Of a stretch of 64,000 nt of DNA, positions 38,069 to 46,743 are shown piece after piece (position 1 is the first letter of the stretch; each line of letters begins with the position of its first letter). Source of the DNA: Acinetobacter sp. ANC 4204 (GTDB taxonomy: Bacteria; Pseudomonadota; Gammaproteobacteria; Pseudomonadales; Moraxellaceae); NCBI RefSeq assembly GCF_002135205.1, contig NZ_NEFZ01000003.1:62001-126000 (forward strand), written 5' to 3'. The position numbers were made by a program, and so were the translations under genes. The notes below the pieces were generated by a model. The model was not told the DNA's origin. It searched no databases and saw only the letters and a program-made list of their open reading frames with translations.

Positions 38069-38439
38069 AATGAGACCCCCTGTTGGGTGCTCAAATTAGG
38101 GCATGCTGGATTATTTTGATTTGTGGTTGAATTCACTGCTGCTTCATTCACAGCATCACTAGAAATATCAACGCTGTTCTCAGAACCATTCACATTAACG
38201 TTACTGGTAGATGAATTTACGGTCCCAATTGAGCTGGTCGATGTGCTATAAATTGTGGTTTTTCCAAGACCTTCATAATAATCTGAGTCCATGAGCTCAA
38301 TTAAATTCGCTTGGACTAAATTCTCTGTAGAACGTACTGTAGAAGCTTTCCAACGCGTACTCCATTCATCGGACGTTGCATAGGCATTATTCAAGCAAAA
38401 TAAAAAACATAATCCTATATTAATTACTACTATTTTCAT
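38062..38439 (-). CDS. Small secreted protein, candidate HfaA-like fibre component
   Basis: 125 residues with a signal peptide cleaved after NNAYA (about residue 21). The C-terminal half is rich in Ser, Asn, Thr and Val. It contains TSTSSIGTVNSST (66-78), which resembles the TSAIGAVNTG motif of the secreted protein two genes downstream, followed by VNVNGSENSVDISSDAVNEA. Gene order small secreted protein, CsgG-like channel, second secreted protein is that of hfaA-hfaB-hfaD. It overlaps the channel gene by 7 bp, so they form one operon. Identity as HfaA is inference. Confidence 0.55.
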   Translation of the reverse strand: MKIVVINIGLCFLFCLNNAYATSDEWSTRWKASTVRSTENLVQANLIELMDSDYYEGLGKTTIYSTSTSSIGTVNSSTSNVNVNGSENSVDISSDAVNEAAVNSTTNQNNPACPNLSTQQGVSLC

Positions 38440-39582
38440 GAACTTAACCTTCCCTATTAACCCATATTATTTTCACACTCTCTGCTTCATAAAATTAAAC
38501 TCAATACAAATTAAAACCCATTAAACCACATATAAAATTAAAATAACCCAAACAGAATAATAAAATAACAGACAGCCAAAAAAAACCAACCCATCCCATT
38601 GTTTTAATTTTTATTGACTGAAACTTGGTATGCTATTTAAAATGTAAATAAAAATTTCAAAATAAATTAAAAACATATTAATAAAAAATCAAAAACATAA
38701 ATAAAAGAAGAAAACATATTATGTAAACATTATTTATAATTCTATATTTTTATCCAATTAAACGGTTTAAATTCAGTCATTAAATAAAATACTCAGCAGA
38801 ATTTCTCGCATCTCTAGTATCCTACTCAGCTCACATTTTGCGCTAAAAAGCTAAAACTCAACTGCTGTATAGCCAAGAGCCATGTACTGCGCTTTTCCAC
38901 TTGCACTCATTTGATCTTGCTATGAAGACGCATCATTGCTTGAATTCATGATCCATTTCCTTTACTCAGTAAAGAAAATAAAATTCTTATCGTCTTGATC
39001 ATTGCTATCCAACCTAAAGCATTATTCAAAATAATAAATATAAAACACAAGAACAAATAAAAAAGCAAAAATAAATACTTAAATTAAAAACTTTTATATT
39101 AAAACACAGCCATAAAATAAACCATATAACCATTTATTTGCATTTTCTTTTACTTCATAAGCTTAAAAAATAAATATTAAAAAAATAAAACCATTAAAAA
39201 TAAAATTCAGAATAAAAATTAAATTTAAAAAAATAAATTAGACTCATTTATAAAGCTATTTCAGGCTGAATTTAAACATTATTACGCTTTATATAAAATA
39301 GAATGCTTTGCCTTTCTTATGGTTTCCACACTAGATAAAAAGTGTGAACATACATGGTTTGATGTACTCAAACGATGTGATGATGACCTGTCTCTAGGTA
39401 CGCTCCGTAGGTAGGTCTTAAAGCTGTTATCGAATGGCGTAAAATGAGATATTTTTTAGAGAGAAGGTTAAAGTGACAGACTATTTCTTCTTTGTAAGGC
39501 CGACAAAATCATGCACTCAGGCTAAATTGATCATAAAAGATGAGATCATTTGTAACAGGGTCGTGAATCAACCGATCTGTAC
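38440..39582. other. 1.1-kb extremely AT-rich, gene-poor region upstream of the secretion operon
   Basis: No intact gene. From about 38500 to 38800 and 38990 to 39300 the sequence is mostly A and T, unlike the rest of the window. It must hold the promoter of the minus-strand operon. It also contains a broken ORF (38851-38949). Around 39390-39415 it has a direct repeat TAGGTA-CGCTCCG-TAGGTA in less AT-rich DNA that may be a remnant of an older gene or element. Such DNA is a typical target of H-NS-like silencing; that is inference. Confidence 0.6.
38851..38949 (-). pseudogene. Short ORF with an internal amber codon
   Basis: From the ATG at 38949, with AAAGGAA correctly spaced, the frame reads MNSSNDASS, then TAG, then QDQMSASGKAQYMALGYTAV and two more residues before a final TAG. 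The part after the amber looks like coding sequence. Either it is a decayed gene start or two unrelated tiny ORFs. No homologue is recognised. Confidence 0.35.
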
Positions 39583-39609
39583 AAAAAAGACTGCAACTGC
39601 AGTCTTTTT
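39583..39609 (-). terminator. Terminator after hchA
   Basis: AAAAAGACTGCA (39584-39595) and TGCAGTCTTTTT (39598-39609) pair over 12 bp around a two-base AC centre. On the minus strand the stem is followed by T. Confidence 0.8.
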
Positions 39610-39626
39610 AATTGAATATTATTGAT

Positions 39627-40496
39627 CTACTGAACTTCAGCTAAAAGTGCCTGAGCAGCCATTTTCCCCAAAGTATTAGAAGCCAAAGGACTGTCTCCCG
39701 TAATTAACTTACGATCTTGAATACACTGTCCTGACATCTCTTTATTGACGACATCTACACCCAATTGCTCAAGTCGTTCTGCCAACAACCAAGGTAACTC
39801 TCCTGGCATATAACCAATCTCTAAATTGGCTCCCTGATCAAGGGCATCCGGGAAGACACACATTTTATAGCCCTTGAAAAGGTAGTTTTCTGGCGCTTCC
39901 TTAACCGCAGCAGCCAATAAGCCTGCTGGTCCATGACACAAAGAAATAACGAATTTATCTTTGGCTACCGCCCACTTCAGTAAAGTTTTTAGGTCTTCAC
40001 TTTCAGGCAGCCCAATTAAAGCCCCATGCCCACCGGGAATAAGAATAGCCAAATAAGGCGAGTCGTCACCTAAACTGCTTTTCAATACCTCTGCAAGTTT
40101 TAAAGGCTTCTTAAACTGAGCAAGATACTTCTTAAAAGTTGCTGGAACAACGGGGTCTTCGTGTGGCATTGCCCACATTTCCAATTTGACAGGATTACCC
40201 GATAAAGTGGCGATATCAATTTCAAAACCAGCACGGTCTAAATGATACATCGGTAGCAATGTTTCCACAGGATGATTCCCTGTAGAGAAGAACTTACCGT
40301 TCTTCATCAGTAAATAACGCTCATCACTGGCAACCATCAGGATTTTTTTATGCCCGATATAAGGATTGGGATAATCTGTGCCATCAAAGTCAGTTTTACT
40401 GGCGGTATACTGGGAAAGTGAATAAGGTGAAGGGAAAAAAGCATTGTCTTCAGCTAAATCAGGGGTTGGATTACGATCTTGATGTGTCTGGGCCAT
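39627..40496 (-). CDS. hchA: DJ-1/PfpI-superfamily glyoxalase III/deglycase HchA
   Basis: 289 residues from the ATG at 40496, which follows a strong AAGGAG; E. coli HchA has 283. The catalytic triad region is visible: E78 in [17 protein letters not shown], and C187-H188 in [11 protein letters not shown] after LIPGGHGAL. The protein detoxifies methylglyoxal and has been reported as a chaperone (Hsp31). It is a single gene. The sRNA candidate lies just upstream on the same strand and ends in its own terminator. Confidence 0.92.
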   Translation of the reverse strand: MAQTHQDRNPTPDLAEDNAFFPSPYSLSQYTASKTDFDGTDYPNPYIGHKKILMVASDERYLLMKNGKFFSTGNHPVETLLPMYHLDRAGFEIDIATLSGNPVKLEMWAMPHEDPVVPATFKKYLAQFKKPLKLAEVLKSSLGDDSPYLAILIPGGHGALIGLPESEDLKTLLKWAVAKDKFVISLCHGPAGLLAAAVKEAPENYLFKGYKMCVFPDALDQGANLEIGYMPGELPWLLAERLEQLGVDVVNKEMSGQCIQDRKLITGDSPLASNTLGKMAAQALLAEVQ

Positions 40497-40653
40497 TCTA
40501 TTTCTCCTTGTTATTACTTTTTCATTTTCGATTTTTCTCAGTCTCAAACCCTGTATTTCAGGTCATTTATTCAGCATAGCAAAGTTTACACAGGTCTCTG
40601 TTTTTAACATGTAAATATTCATTTTCATGGCAAGCATATAAAATTAAAGCAAT

Positions 40654-40680
40654 AAAAAACCCCGACATCCTGTCGGGGTT
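40654..40680 (-). terminator. Rho-independent terminator of the sRNA
   Basis: CCCCGACA (40660-40667) with TGTCGGGG (40671-40678), a three-base loop, and A6 on the plus strand at 40654-40659, i.e. U6 at the sRNA 3' end. No protein gene on either strand needs a terminator here. Confidence 0.88.
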
Positions 40681-40769
40681 TTTCGTATTAATTGCTGAGG
40701 CATGACTCCTGTCTTACCTTCGTCCCTGTGCTGATCTTTATTGTTATTCTATTGGAGCATCCTGCTCTC
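40654..40769 (-). ncRNA. Candidate CsrA/RsmA-sequestering sRNA (RsmX/Y/Z-CsrB type)
   Basis: About 116 nt on the minus strand with no ORF. It carries four GGA motifs: in a loop of GAGCA-GGA-TGCTC (40767-40755); in CACAGGGACG (GGA at 40725-40723); in GAC-AGGA-GTC (40713-40704); and in the loop of the terminator stem CCCCGACA-GGA-TGTCGGGG (40678-40660), where ACAGGATGT is close to the best CsrA-binding sequence. A T-run follows. A TATAGA -10 element lies at 40781-40776. Size and plan match Pseudomonas RsmX/RsmY/RsmZ. No sequence search was possible. Confidence 0.7.
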
Positions 40770-40828
40770 TATGGTTCTATAGTAGAAAAATCACATGCAG
40801 ACGTATAGGCGCAAAAAGCGGGAATTGA

Positions 40829-40846
40829 TGTAAGCCAATTCGTACA
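40829..40846. promoter_or_regulatory. GacA-box-like upstream activating sequence
   Basis: TGTAAG, six bases, CGTACA: matches the GacA box known from Pseudomonas (TGTAAG-N6-CTTACA) at eleven of twelve fixed positions. Its centre is about 68 bp upstream of the predicted sRNA start, similar to rsm promoters. Being palindromic it could also act on the divergent rhtB-like gene, 150 bp away. Confidence 0.6.
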
Positions 40847-40994
40847 AAATAATGAACACATTTCCACATAGAAGCAGTGATCATTTTTGATGAAAGGAAC
40901 TCAAAGAAACAACTCATGTGAATATGTGAAAAATAACGTTCACTAAACTTATGATTGTTTGATATCTTCAAAACTCGGATTTTAGCGAGTATAG

Positions 40995-41630
40995 ATGATG
41001 ATTGACCTATCTCAGATGATTGCTTTTGCAGGTGTCGCGCTGCTCATGGTGCTCACGCCCGGTCCAAATATGATTTACTTGATTTCTCGCTCCATTTCTC
41101 AAGGAAAATCGGCAGGCTTAATTTCATTGGCCGGTATCATTTTAGGCTTTATTTTCTATATGGCTTGTGCCTCACTCGGCATTACCGCCTTCTTATTTGC
41201 CGTGCCTTTTGCCTATGACACCATCAAAATATTAGGTGCATTGTACTTACTTTGGTTGGCTTGGAATGCAGTGAAACCCAATGGGGTTTCTGCCTTTCAA
41301 ACGGTGGATTTAAAACCTGATCGTCCGATGAAACTTTTTATGATGGGATTTCTCACCAATCTGTTAAATCCTAAAATTGCGATTATGTATCTGTCCTTAC
41401 TTCCTCAGTTTATTCAGCCCAATCACGGCAGTGTTTTTGTACAGTCGATGACTTTAGGCCTAATTCAAATTGTGGTCAGCTTTTTTGTGAATGTATTAAT
41501 TGTCTACTCTGCGGGCTCATTAGCAGCCTTGATGAACCGCAAGCCGATTTGGGCACAAGTTCAAAAGTGGATGATGGGGACGGTTTTATCGGTCTTAGCT
41601 GTTCGTCTTTTGATGGATGAGCGAAAATAA
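40995..41630 (+). CDS. LysE/RhtB-family amino-acid exporter
   Basis: 211 residues with about six membrane spans. The N-terminal family motif LTPGPNMIYLISRS lies at residues 21-34, and GFLTNLLNPKIAIMYLSLLPQF in the middle is also typical. It probably exports an amino acid or a homoserine-lactone-like compound across the inner membrane; substrate unknown. ATG at 40995 or 40998 are equally possible starts. Confidence 0.88.
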   Translation: MMIDLSQMIAFAGVALLMVLTPGPNMIYLISRSISQGKSAGLISLAGIILGFIFYMACASLGITAFLFAVPFAYDTIKILGALYLLWLAWNAVKPNGVSAFQTVDLKPDRPMKLFMMGFLTNLLNPKIAIMYLSLLPQFIQPNHGSVFVQSMTLGLIQIVVSFFVNVLIVYSAGSLAALMNRKPIWAQVQKWMMGTVLSVLAVRLLMDERK

Positions 41631-41690
41631 GCATGTCGATTCAGAGATTTGGCCTGTATTGTAATGAAGCTTTATGATGCGAAAGAAACG

Positions 41691-42581
41691 CTAGATAAGA
41701 AGTTTCTTTTTGAGTAAAGCATCCAACCAATCCACAAAGTCCTGAAAATACTTTGGCCGATACTGCCTGTCAGTCAACAAAATATTGATGGGCAATTCAA
41801 GACTTGGAATATCTAGAAATAAACGCTTTAACTGACTTTGTTCTACATATTGCACAGCATCAAATTCAGGTATTTGGATTATTCCCATACCTGCAAGGCT
41901 GGCTTGAATATATGCTTCAGTATTGTCAATGAGTAAACGATAAGGCATCTTCATTCGATGATCACGAAAGACTAATTCACTCCATTCCCGATAATATTTC
42001 CCAACATGATAATCAACGGCAAAATGTTGATTCAACTCAGCCAAGGTTTTAGGTTCTCCAAACTGTGCTAAATACTCAGGTGAAGCTAATGTCCAAATTT
42101 TTGTTTGGCAAATTGGTTTCATGAGCAAATATTTATCCTGCACCTCTCCCACACGCACCACACAATCTAATTGTTGCTCAATCAAATTAGAAAAATCATC
42201 ACTGCCGTTCACCAACACTTTTACTTTTGGAAACTGCGCATAGAACTCTGCCAAATGAGGGATCAGGATTTGTGTTGCTAATCGTTTCGACATGCCAATA
42301 CTAATTGTTCCCTCTTGGCTTCTTACATGGGTTTTAAAGCGATTAAGCTCTTTTAACTGTGCAACCAGACGGACTGCTTCGTCATAAAACAGAATGCCTT
42401 CATTGGTCAAAGAGACTTTGCGAGTGGTTCTATAAAACAATAGCACTTCATATTCTTTTTCAAGAGATTGAATCGCATAAGTTACATTCGATCGAGGCAA
42501 ACCTAATTGTACAGCAGCCTGCGCAAAAGACTTCTTCTCTGCCACTAAACAAAAAATTCTTAGTCGATCAATCTTATCCAT
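41691..42581 (-). CDS. LysR-family transcriptional regulator
   Basis: 296 residues from the ATG at 42581 (a TTG four codons upstream is rejected). The winged HTH occupies residues 1-60 (KIDRLRIFCLVAEKKSFAQA, LGLPRSNVTYAIQSLE). The remainder is the periplasmic-binding-like effector domain (VLVNGSDDFSNLIEQQLDCVVRVG). It is divergent from an SDR gene, the classical arrangement for a LysR regulator and its target. Effector unknown. Confidence 0.9.
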   Translation of the reverse strand: MDKIDRLRIFCLVAEKKSFAQAAVQLGLPRSNVTYAIQSLEKEYEVLLFYRTTRKVSLTNEGILFYDEAVRLVAQLKELNRFKTHVRSQEGTISIGMSKRLATQILIPHLAEFYAQFPKVKVLVNGSDDFSNLIEQQLDCVVRVGEVQDKYLLMKPICQTKIWTLASPEYLAQFGEPKTLAELNQHFAVDYHVGKYYREWSELVFRDHRMKMPYRLLIDNTEAYIQASLAGMGIIQIPEFDAVQYVEQSQLKRLFLDIPSLELPINILLTDRQYRPKYFQDFVDWLDALLKKKLLI

Positions 42582-42625
42582 TTTATTGTGCAACTTTTTC
42601 AGACAATCAGTGCAATTTTAACAAC

Positions 42626-42640
42626 TATTTCATACAAATA
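42626..42640. promoter_or_regulatory. Candidate LysR-type operator
   Basis: TATTT-N5-AAATA, a symmetric site containing the T-N11-A pattern. It lies between the divergent LysR (start 42581) and SDR (start 42692) genes. Confidence 0.5.
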
Positions 42641-42691
42641 AATTCTTTTAAGATCACTTCAAACAACTACATACAAACCGAGGCTAGGCCC

Positions 42692-43447
42692 ATGTCACAA
42701 CACGACCTGAAAGGAAAAACTGTATTAATTACTGGCGGTGCTAAGAATTTAGGTGGATTGATTTCACGTAAGTTTGCAGAACACGGCGCAAATTTAGTCA
42801 TTCATTATAATAGTACAGCAACACAAGCAGATGCCGAAGACACATTCAATCTAGTGCAAGCATTTGGTGTCAACGCCATCTTGGTACAAGCTGATTTAAC
42901 AAATATTCAAAACATTGAAGCACTATTCGTTCAAGCTAAAACTGAGTTTGGTGGAATTGATATCGCAATTAATACCGTTGGTCGCGTCCTTAAAAAGCCC
43001 TATCTAGATACGACTGAACAAGAGTTTGATGACATGAATGACATCAACAATAAAATTGCATATTTCTTTATTCAATCAGCAGGACGTCATCTGAATGAAG
43101 GTGGGAAAATATGCAATATCGTAACGAGTTTACTCGCAGCATATACGGGTCTTTATTCAACGTATGAAGGACTAAAAGCACCAGTAGAACACTATACACG
43201 TGCAGCATCTAAGGAATTTGGAAGTCGTGGTATTTCTGTTACTGCTGTTGCACCAGGTCCAATGGATACGCCTTTTTTCTATGCTCAGGAAGCCCCCGAA
43301 GCAGTTGCATATCATCAATCTGCCTCAGCACTGGGCGGACTCACCAAAATTGAAGATATAGAGCCATTGGTACGCTTCTTGGTTACAGATGGCTGGTGGA
43401 TTACAGGACAAACTATTTTTGCCAATGGCGGGTATACAACACGTTAA
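42692..43447 (+). CDS. Short-chain dehydrogenase/reductase
   Basis: 251 residues from the ATG at 42692; the open frame upstream to 42359 overlaps the divergent regulator and is not used. The cofactor motif is TGGAKNLGG. The catalytic Tyr and Lys appear in STYEGLKAP (YxxxK), and VAPGPMDTPFF and ANGGYTTR are the family C-terminal elements. Substrate is unknown. The neighbouring LysR gene probably controls it. Confidence 0.9.
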   Translation: MSQHDLKGKTVLITGGAKNLGGLISRKFAEHGANLVIHYNSTATQADAEDTFNLVQAFGVNAILVQADLTNIQNIEALFVQAKTEFGGIDIAINTVGRVLKKPYLDTTEQEFDDMNDINNKIAYFFIQSAGRHLNEGGKICNIVTSLLAAYTGLYSTYEGLKAPVEHYTRAASKEFGSRGISVTAVAPGPMDTPFFYAQEAPEAVAYHQSASALGGLTKIEDIEPLVRFLVTDGWWITGQTIFANGGYTTR

Positions 43448-43514
43448 TCGTGTAAGCAAAATGAACAGCTGTTTTGATTCCATCATGCACAGCCGATATC
43501 CCCTTTCGTTTAAA

Positions 43515-43552
43515 TTTAGAACCATGATTGCCCACGCAATCATGGTTCTAAA
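43515..43552. terminator. 17-bp perfect inverted repeat between convergent genes
   Basis: Positions 43515-43531 are complementary to 43536-43552 with loop CCAC; the core is GAACCATGATTGC. It lies between the SDR and hemW stop codons. T-runs are short (TTTAAATTTA on one side), so it is a probable but not classical terminator. Confidence 0.6.
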
Positions 43553-43554
43553 AC

Positions 43555-44754
43555 TCAGAGAAATGATTCCAGCACTGAATTTAAAAACACATGCCCCTGC
43601 TCGGTACACGCTAAACGCGTCGCATCATCCACCATTAATTTTCGACTGCGTAATGAGTCCAAAGTTTCAGCCAAACTCTCCAGATTCAAACCTGTACGCT
43701 GTGCATAATATTCAACTGCAACCCCATCATTTAAACGCAAAGCATTCATCATAAACTCAAATGGAAGTTCGTCGGCTTCAATCCGCTTAAACTGTACATG
43801 CTCCGCAGGGACTTTAGCCAAATAATCTTTCGGTAAACGAGTTTTCTGGAAACGATAGACCCCATCTAGCTGGGTCACTTTGGCATGTGCACCTGCCCCA
43901 ATCGCCAAATAGTCGCCAAACTGCCAGTAATTCAGATTATGTGCAGAAGATAATTCCTTACGCCATGCCGAAACTTCATAGTTGATAAATCCCTGCGCTT
44001 TTAAATAAGCTTCTCCCTGCGCCTGAATCTCTTCAAGCACATCATCCACTGGTAAAATCGGCTGGGTTCTAAAAAACACCGTATTCGGCTCAATGGTCAG
44101 TTGATACCATGAAATATGCGTGGCACCATTTTCCACAGCGAGTTTTAAATCCAATAAGGCTTGTTCCAAAGTCTGCTCAGGTAAGCCATGCATCAGGTCG
44201 ACATTAATGCGTTTAAAACCTGCATCACGTGCCAAACCAATGGCTGAAATAGCATCACTATTGCTATGAATACGCCCCAGTTTTTTTAGATGTTCCGTGT
44301 TAAAACTTTGCACCCCAATCGAAAGCCGATTAATGCCTGCTGCCAAATAATCGGCAAAAGGGTCATGTTCCACTGTACCCGGATTGGCTTCTAAGGTAAT
44401 TTCACAGTTCGTCTCAAACGGTAGTAATGCTTTGAGCTGAGCAAATAACCATTGATATCCCTGCGCTGAAATGAGGGACGGTGTTCCACCGCCAATGAAC
44501 ACACTATGAATGTGACGCCCTTGAGCAAACTCAAGCTGAGTTTTAAAGTCCTCAACCAAAGCATGTAAATATTCTTGCTCTAAATCTAGGGACAGTTTGC
44601 CATCTGGCACTGCGTGCGAGTTAAAGTCGCAATAAGGACACTTACGCACACACCACGGCATGTGGATATATAAAGACAACGGAATATTTGCAGGATGTAA
44701 ATCGGTCAAGGACGAGACTCTAAAGCACAGCGATAATCTTGCACATTTTAACAT
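43555..44754 (-). CDS. hemW: Radical-SAM haem chaperone HemW (HemN-like)
   Basis: About 399 residues from the ATG at 44754; a TTG at 44709, close to the family N-terminus PLSLYIHMPWC, is an alternative start. The cluster motif is CVRKCPYCDFNSH (CxxxCxxC), without the fourth Cys of true HemN. HNLNYWQFGDYLAIGAGAH is the HNxxYW signature of HemW. Such proteins bind haem and hand it to target enzymes rather than oxidise coproporphyrinogen. The window therefore contains hemN, hemF and hemW. Confidence 0.9.
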   Translation of the reverse strand: MLKCARLSLCFRVSSLTDLHPANIPLSLYIHMPWCVRKCPYCDFNSHAVPDGKLSLDLEQEYLHALVEDFKTQLEFAQGRHIHSVFIGGGTPSLISAQGYQWLFAQLKALLPFETNCEITLEANPGTVEHDPFADYLAAGINRLSIGVQSFNTEHLKKLGRIHSNSDAISAIGLARDAGFKRINVDLMHGLPEQTLEQALLDLKLAVENGATHISWYQLTIEPNTVFFRTQPILPVDDVLEEIQAQGEAYLKAQGFINYEVSAWRKELSSAHNLNYWQFGDYLAIGAGAHAKVTQLDGVYRFQKTRLPKDYLAKVPAEHVQFKRIEADELPFEFMMNALRLNDGVAVEYYAQRTGLNLESLAETLDSLRSRKLMVDDATRLACTEQGHVFLNSVLESFL

Positions 44755-44833
44755 GACTGCATCAAGACACTTATGAAATCTGTGGCTATTTGGATTAGAC
44801 TGATAAAAAGACAAGAAGAATGAATGGTTTAAA

Positions 44834-45295
44834 ATGATGAAAATATCGAGCCAATTGCTGTTTATGTTACCGCTTGCTTTCGGTATTGGTATTGCTATGA
44901 CCTTTCAAACTGCCCTGAATACACAACTCCGAGAATATCTATACTCACCCCTGCAAGCTGCACTGTTATCCTTTTTCGTTGGAACCTGTGTGTTAGCGCT
45001 TTTAGTTTTGTTTCAGCCTGTCGACAAACCACAGTTACATGCTTTTTCCAATATTCCGTGGTACTTATGGCTCGGCGGATGCCTAGGGGTTTATGCCATC
45101 AGTATAAGCATCTATACTGCGCCTCAATTAGGCTTTCTCACGTTTTCAGGTTTGGTTATTTTTGGACAAATCCTGACTTCGATGATTTTTGACCACTATG
45201 GTCTATTGGGTACCGAAAAAACACCTGTCAATTGGCAGCGTTTGCTTGGTGGCGTCGTAATTTTTATTGGTGTGCTTCTCACTTTACAACGCTGA
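44834..45295 (+). CDS. DMT-superfamily small membrane transporter (DUF606/YdcZ type)
   Basis: 153 residues with five predicted membrane spans. The pattern fits the YdcZ/DUF606 group: GIAMTFQTALNTQLREYL near the N-terminus, GGCLGVYAISISIY, and QRLLGGVVIFIGVLLTL at the end. Function unknown; many relatives occur as pairs, but this one is single. It stands 41 bp before the abeM-like gene and could be its operon partner. Confidence 0.75.
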   Translation: MMKISSQLLFMLPLAFGIGIAMTFQTALNTQLREYLYSPLQAALLSFFVGTCVLALLVLFQPVDKPQLHAFSNIPWYLWLGGCLGVYAISISIYTAPQLGFLTFSGLVIFGQILTSMIFDHYGLLGTEKTPVNWQRLLGGVVIFIGVLLTLQR

Positions 45296-45336
45296 ATTTA
45301 TTTAGACCAAGCACATGATGAATATGAGTAATTTTT

Positions 45337-46698
45337 GTGTCGACTACAAATAAAATCACCTCCCATCGTTTCGAATTAAAAAAGTTATTGGTGTTAATGC
45401 TCCCCATCCTGATCACGCAGTTTTCTCAAGCGGGTCTTGGGTTGATTGATACCATCATGGCGGGACATTTATCTCCGACCGATTTAGCCTCAATTGCTGT
45501 CGGGGTCGGTTTATGGATCCCTGTGATGTTGCTGTTTAGCGGCATCATGATTGCCACCACACCATTGGTGGCCGAAGCGAATGGTGCACGTACCCCTGAA
45601 AAAATCGCCACCATTGCTCGTCAATCCCTTTGGGTCGCCTTTATTTTAGGCAGTATTGCGGGTTTAATTTTACAAGCCATGCCACTGTTATTGCCCCTCA
45701 TGGGTGTACCTGCAAACTTACTGCCTAAAGCCAGTTTATTTTTACATGCGATTGGCTTTGGTATGCCTGCGGTAACGATGTATGCAGCACTGCGTGGATA
45801 TTCAGAAGCGCTCGGCCACCCACGTCCTGTTACCGTGATTAGCTTAGCCGCCTTGGTCCTTTTGGTTCCCCTAAACTTTGTCTTTATGTATGGTTTCGGC
45901 CCGATTCCAGCGCTGGGTTCGGCAGGCTGTGGATTTGCCACTGCAATTTTACAGTGGATCATGTTTGTCACTTTGGCCACTTATATTTTTAAAGCCTCGG
46001 CGTATCAAAAAACTCAAGTATTTGGTACTTGGGAGAAGATGGATCGCTATTGGATCGAGCGTATTTTAAAACTTGGTCTACCCATTGGTTTAGCTATTTT
46101 CTTTGAAGTCAGTATTTTTAGTACCGCTGCAATTATTCTCAGTCCACTGGGGGAAACCATTGTGGCAGCACATCAGATTGCAATGTCGGTCACCTCTCAG
46201 TTATTTATGATTCCGATGTCCCTTGCTATCGCCCTCACCATTCGTGTTGGGACTTACTATGGCGAGAAAAACTGGATCGCAATGCGAAAGGTGCAAAAAC
46301 TCGGACTCGCTACGGGTACGGTTTTGGCGCTGATGACCATGTTACTGATTGCGCTGTTCCGTCCTGAAATTGTGGCAATTTATACCTCTGATCATGAAGT
46401 ATCAGAAGTTGCGATGTATTTACTATTGTTTGCACTCGCCTACCAACTGATGGACGCTTGGCAAATTAGCGCTGCAGGTTGTTTGCGTGGTATGCAAGAC
46501 ACCAAAGGTCCAATGTGGATCACCATGATTGCCTATTGGATTGTGGCTTTTCCAGTCAGCATTTATTTGGCACGTTATACCAACATAGGTGCAGCAGGCG
46601 TGTGGATTGGGTTGATTGTTGGTTTAAGCGTAGCATGTGCCCTACTCTTGCTTCGACTTTATAACAACAATAAACGTCTCAGTCAGGACTATCACTAA
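45337..46698 (+). CDS. abeM: MATE-family multidrug efflux pump, AbeM-like
   Basis: 453 residues, twelve membrane spans. The start is GTG at 45337; the nearby ATGs are out of frame. The sequence runs in parallel with A. baumannii AbeM as I recall it (LMLPILITQFSQAGLGLIDT, GMPAVTMYAALRGYSEALGH, AAGCLRGMQDTKGPMWIT). AbeM exports fluoroquinolones, dyes and aminoglycosides with H+. The gene is chromosomal and intrinsic, not acquired. Confidence 0.9.
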   Translation: MSTTNKITSHRFELKKLLVLMLPILITQFSQAGLGLIDTIMAGHLSPTDLASIAVGVGLWIPVMLLFSGIMIATTPLVAEANGARTPEKIATIARQSLWVAFILGSIAGLILQAMPLLLPLMGVPANLLPKASLFLHAIGFGMPAVTMYAALRGYSEALGHPRPVTVISLAALVLLVPLNFVFMYGFGPIPALGSAGCGFATAILQWIMFVTLATYIFKASAYQKTQVFGTWEKMDRYWIERILKLGLPIGLAIFFEVSIFSTAAIILSPLGETIVAAHQIAMSVTSQLFMIPMSLAIALTIRVGTYYGEKNWIAMRKVQKLGLATGTVLALMTMLLIALFRPEIVAIYTSDHEVSEVAMYLLLFALAYQLMDAWQISAAGCLRGMQDTKGPMWITMIAYWIVAFPVSIYLARYTNIGAAGVWIGLIVGLSVACALLLLRLYNNNKRLSQDYH

Positions 46699-46743
46699 AA
46701 CTTTGCGGTGAATAGGAGGGTTAAATACTCTCCTATTTCTCTC

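Noticed and set aside
39360..39480. Remnant of an insertion sequence
   Set aside because: Less AT-rich than its surroundings with a short direct repeat, but no transposase motif or terminal inverted repeats could be identified.
40777..40971. 64-codon minus-strand frame upstream of the sRNA candidate
   Set aside because: No ribosome site; it overlaps the GacA-box-like site and promoter, and the composition is not protein-like.
42359..42691. N-terminal extension of the SDR gene
   Set aside because: It overlaps the divergent LysR gene and its operator; the ATG at 42692 gives the normal SDR N-terminus.
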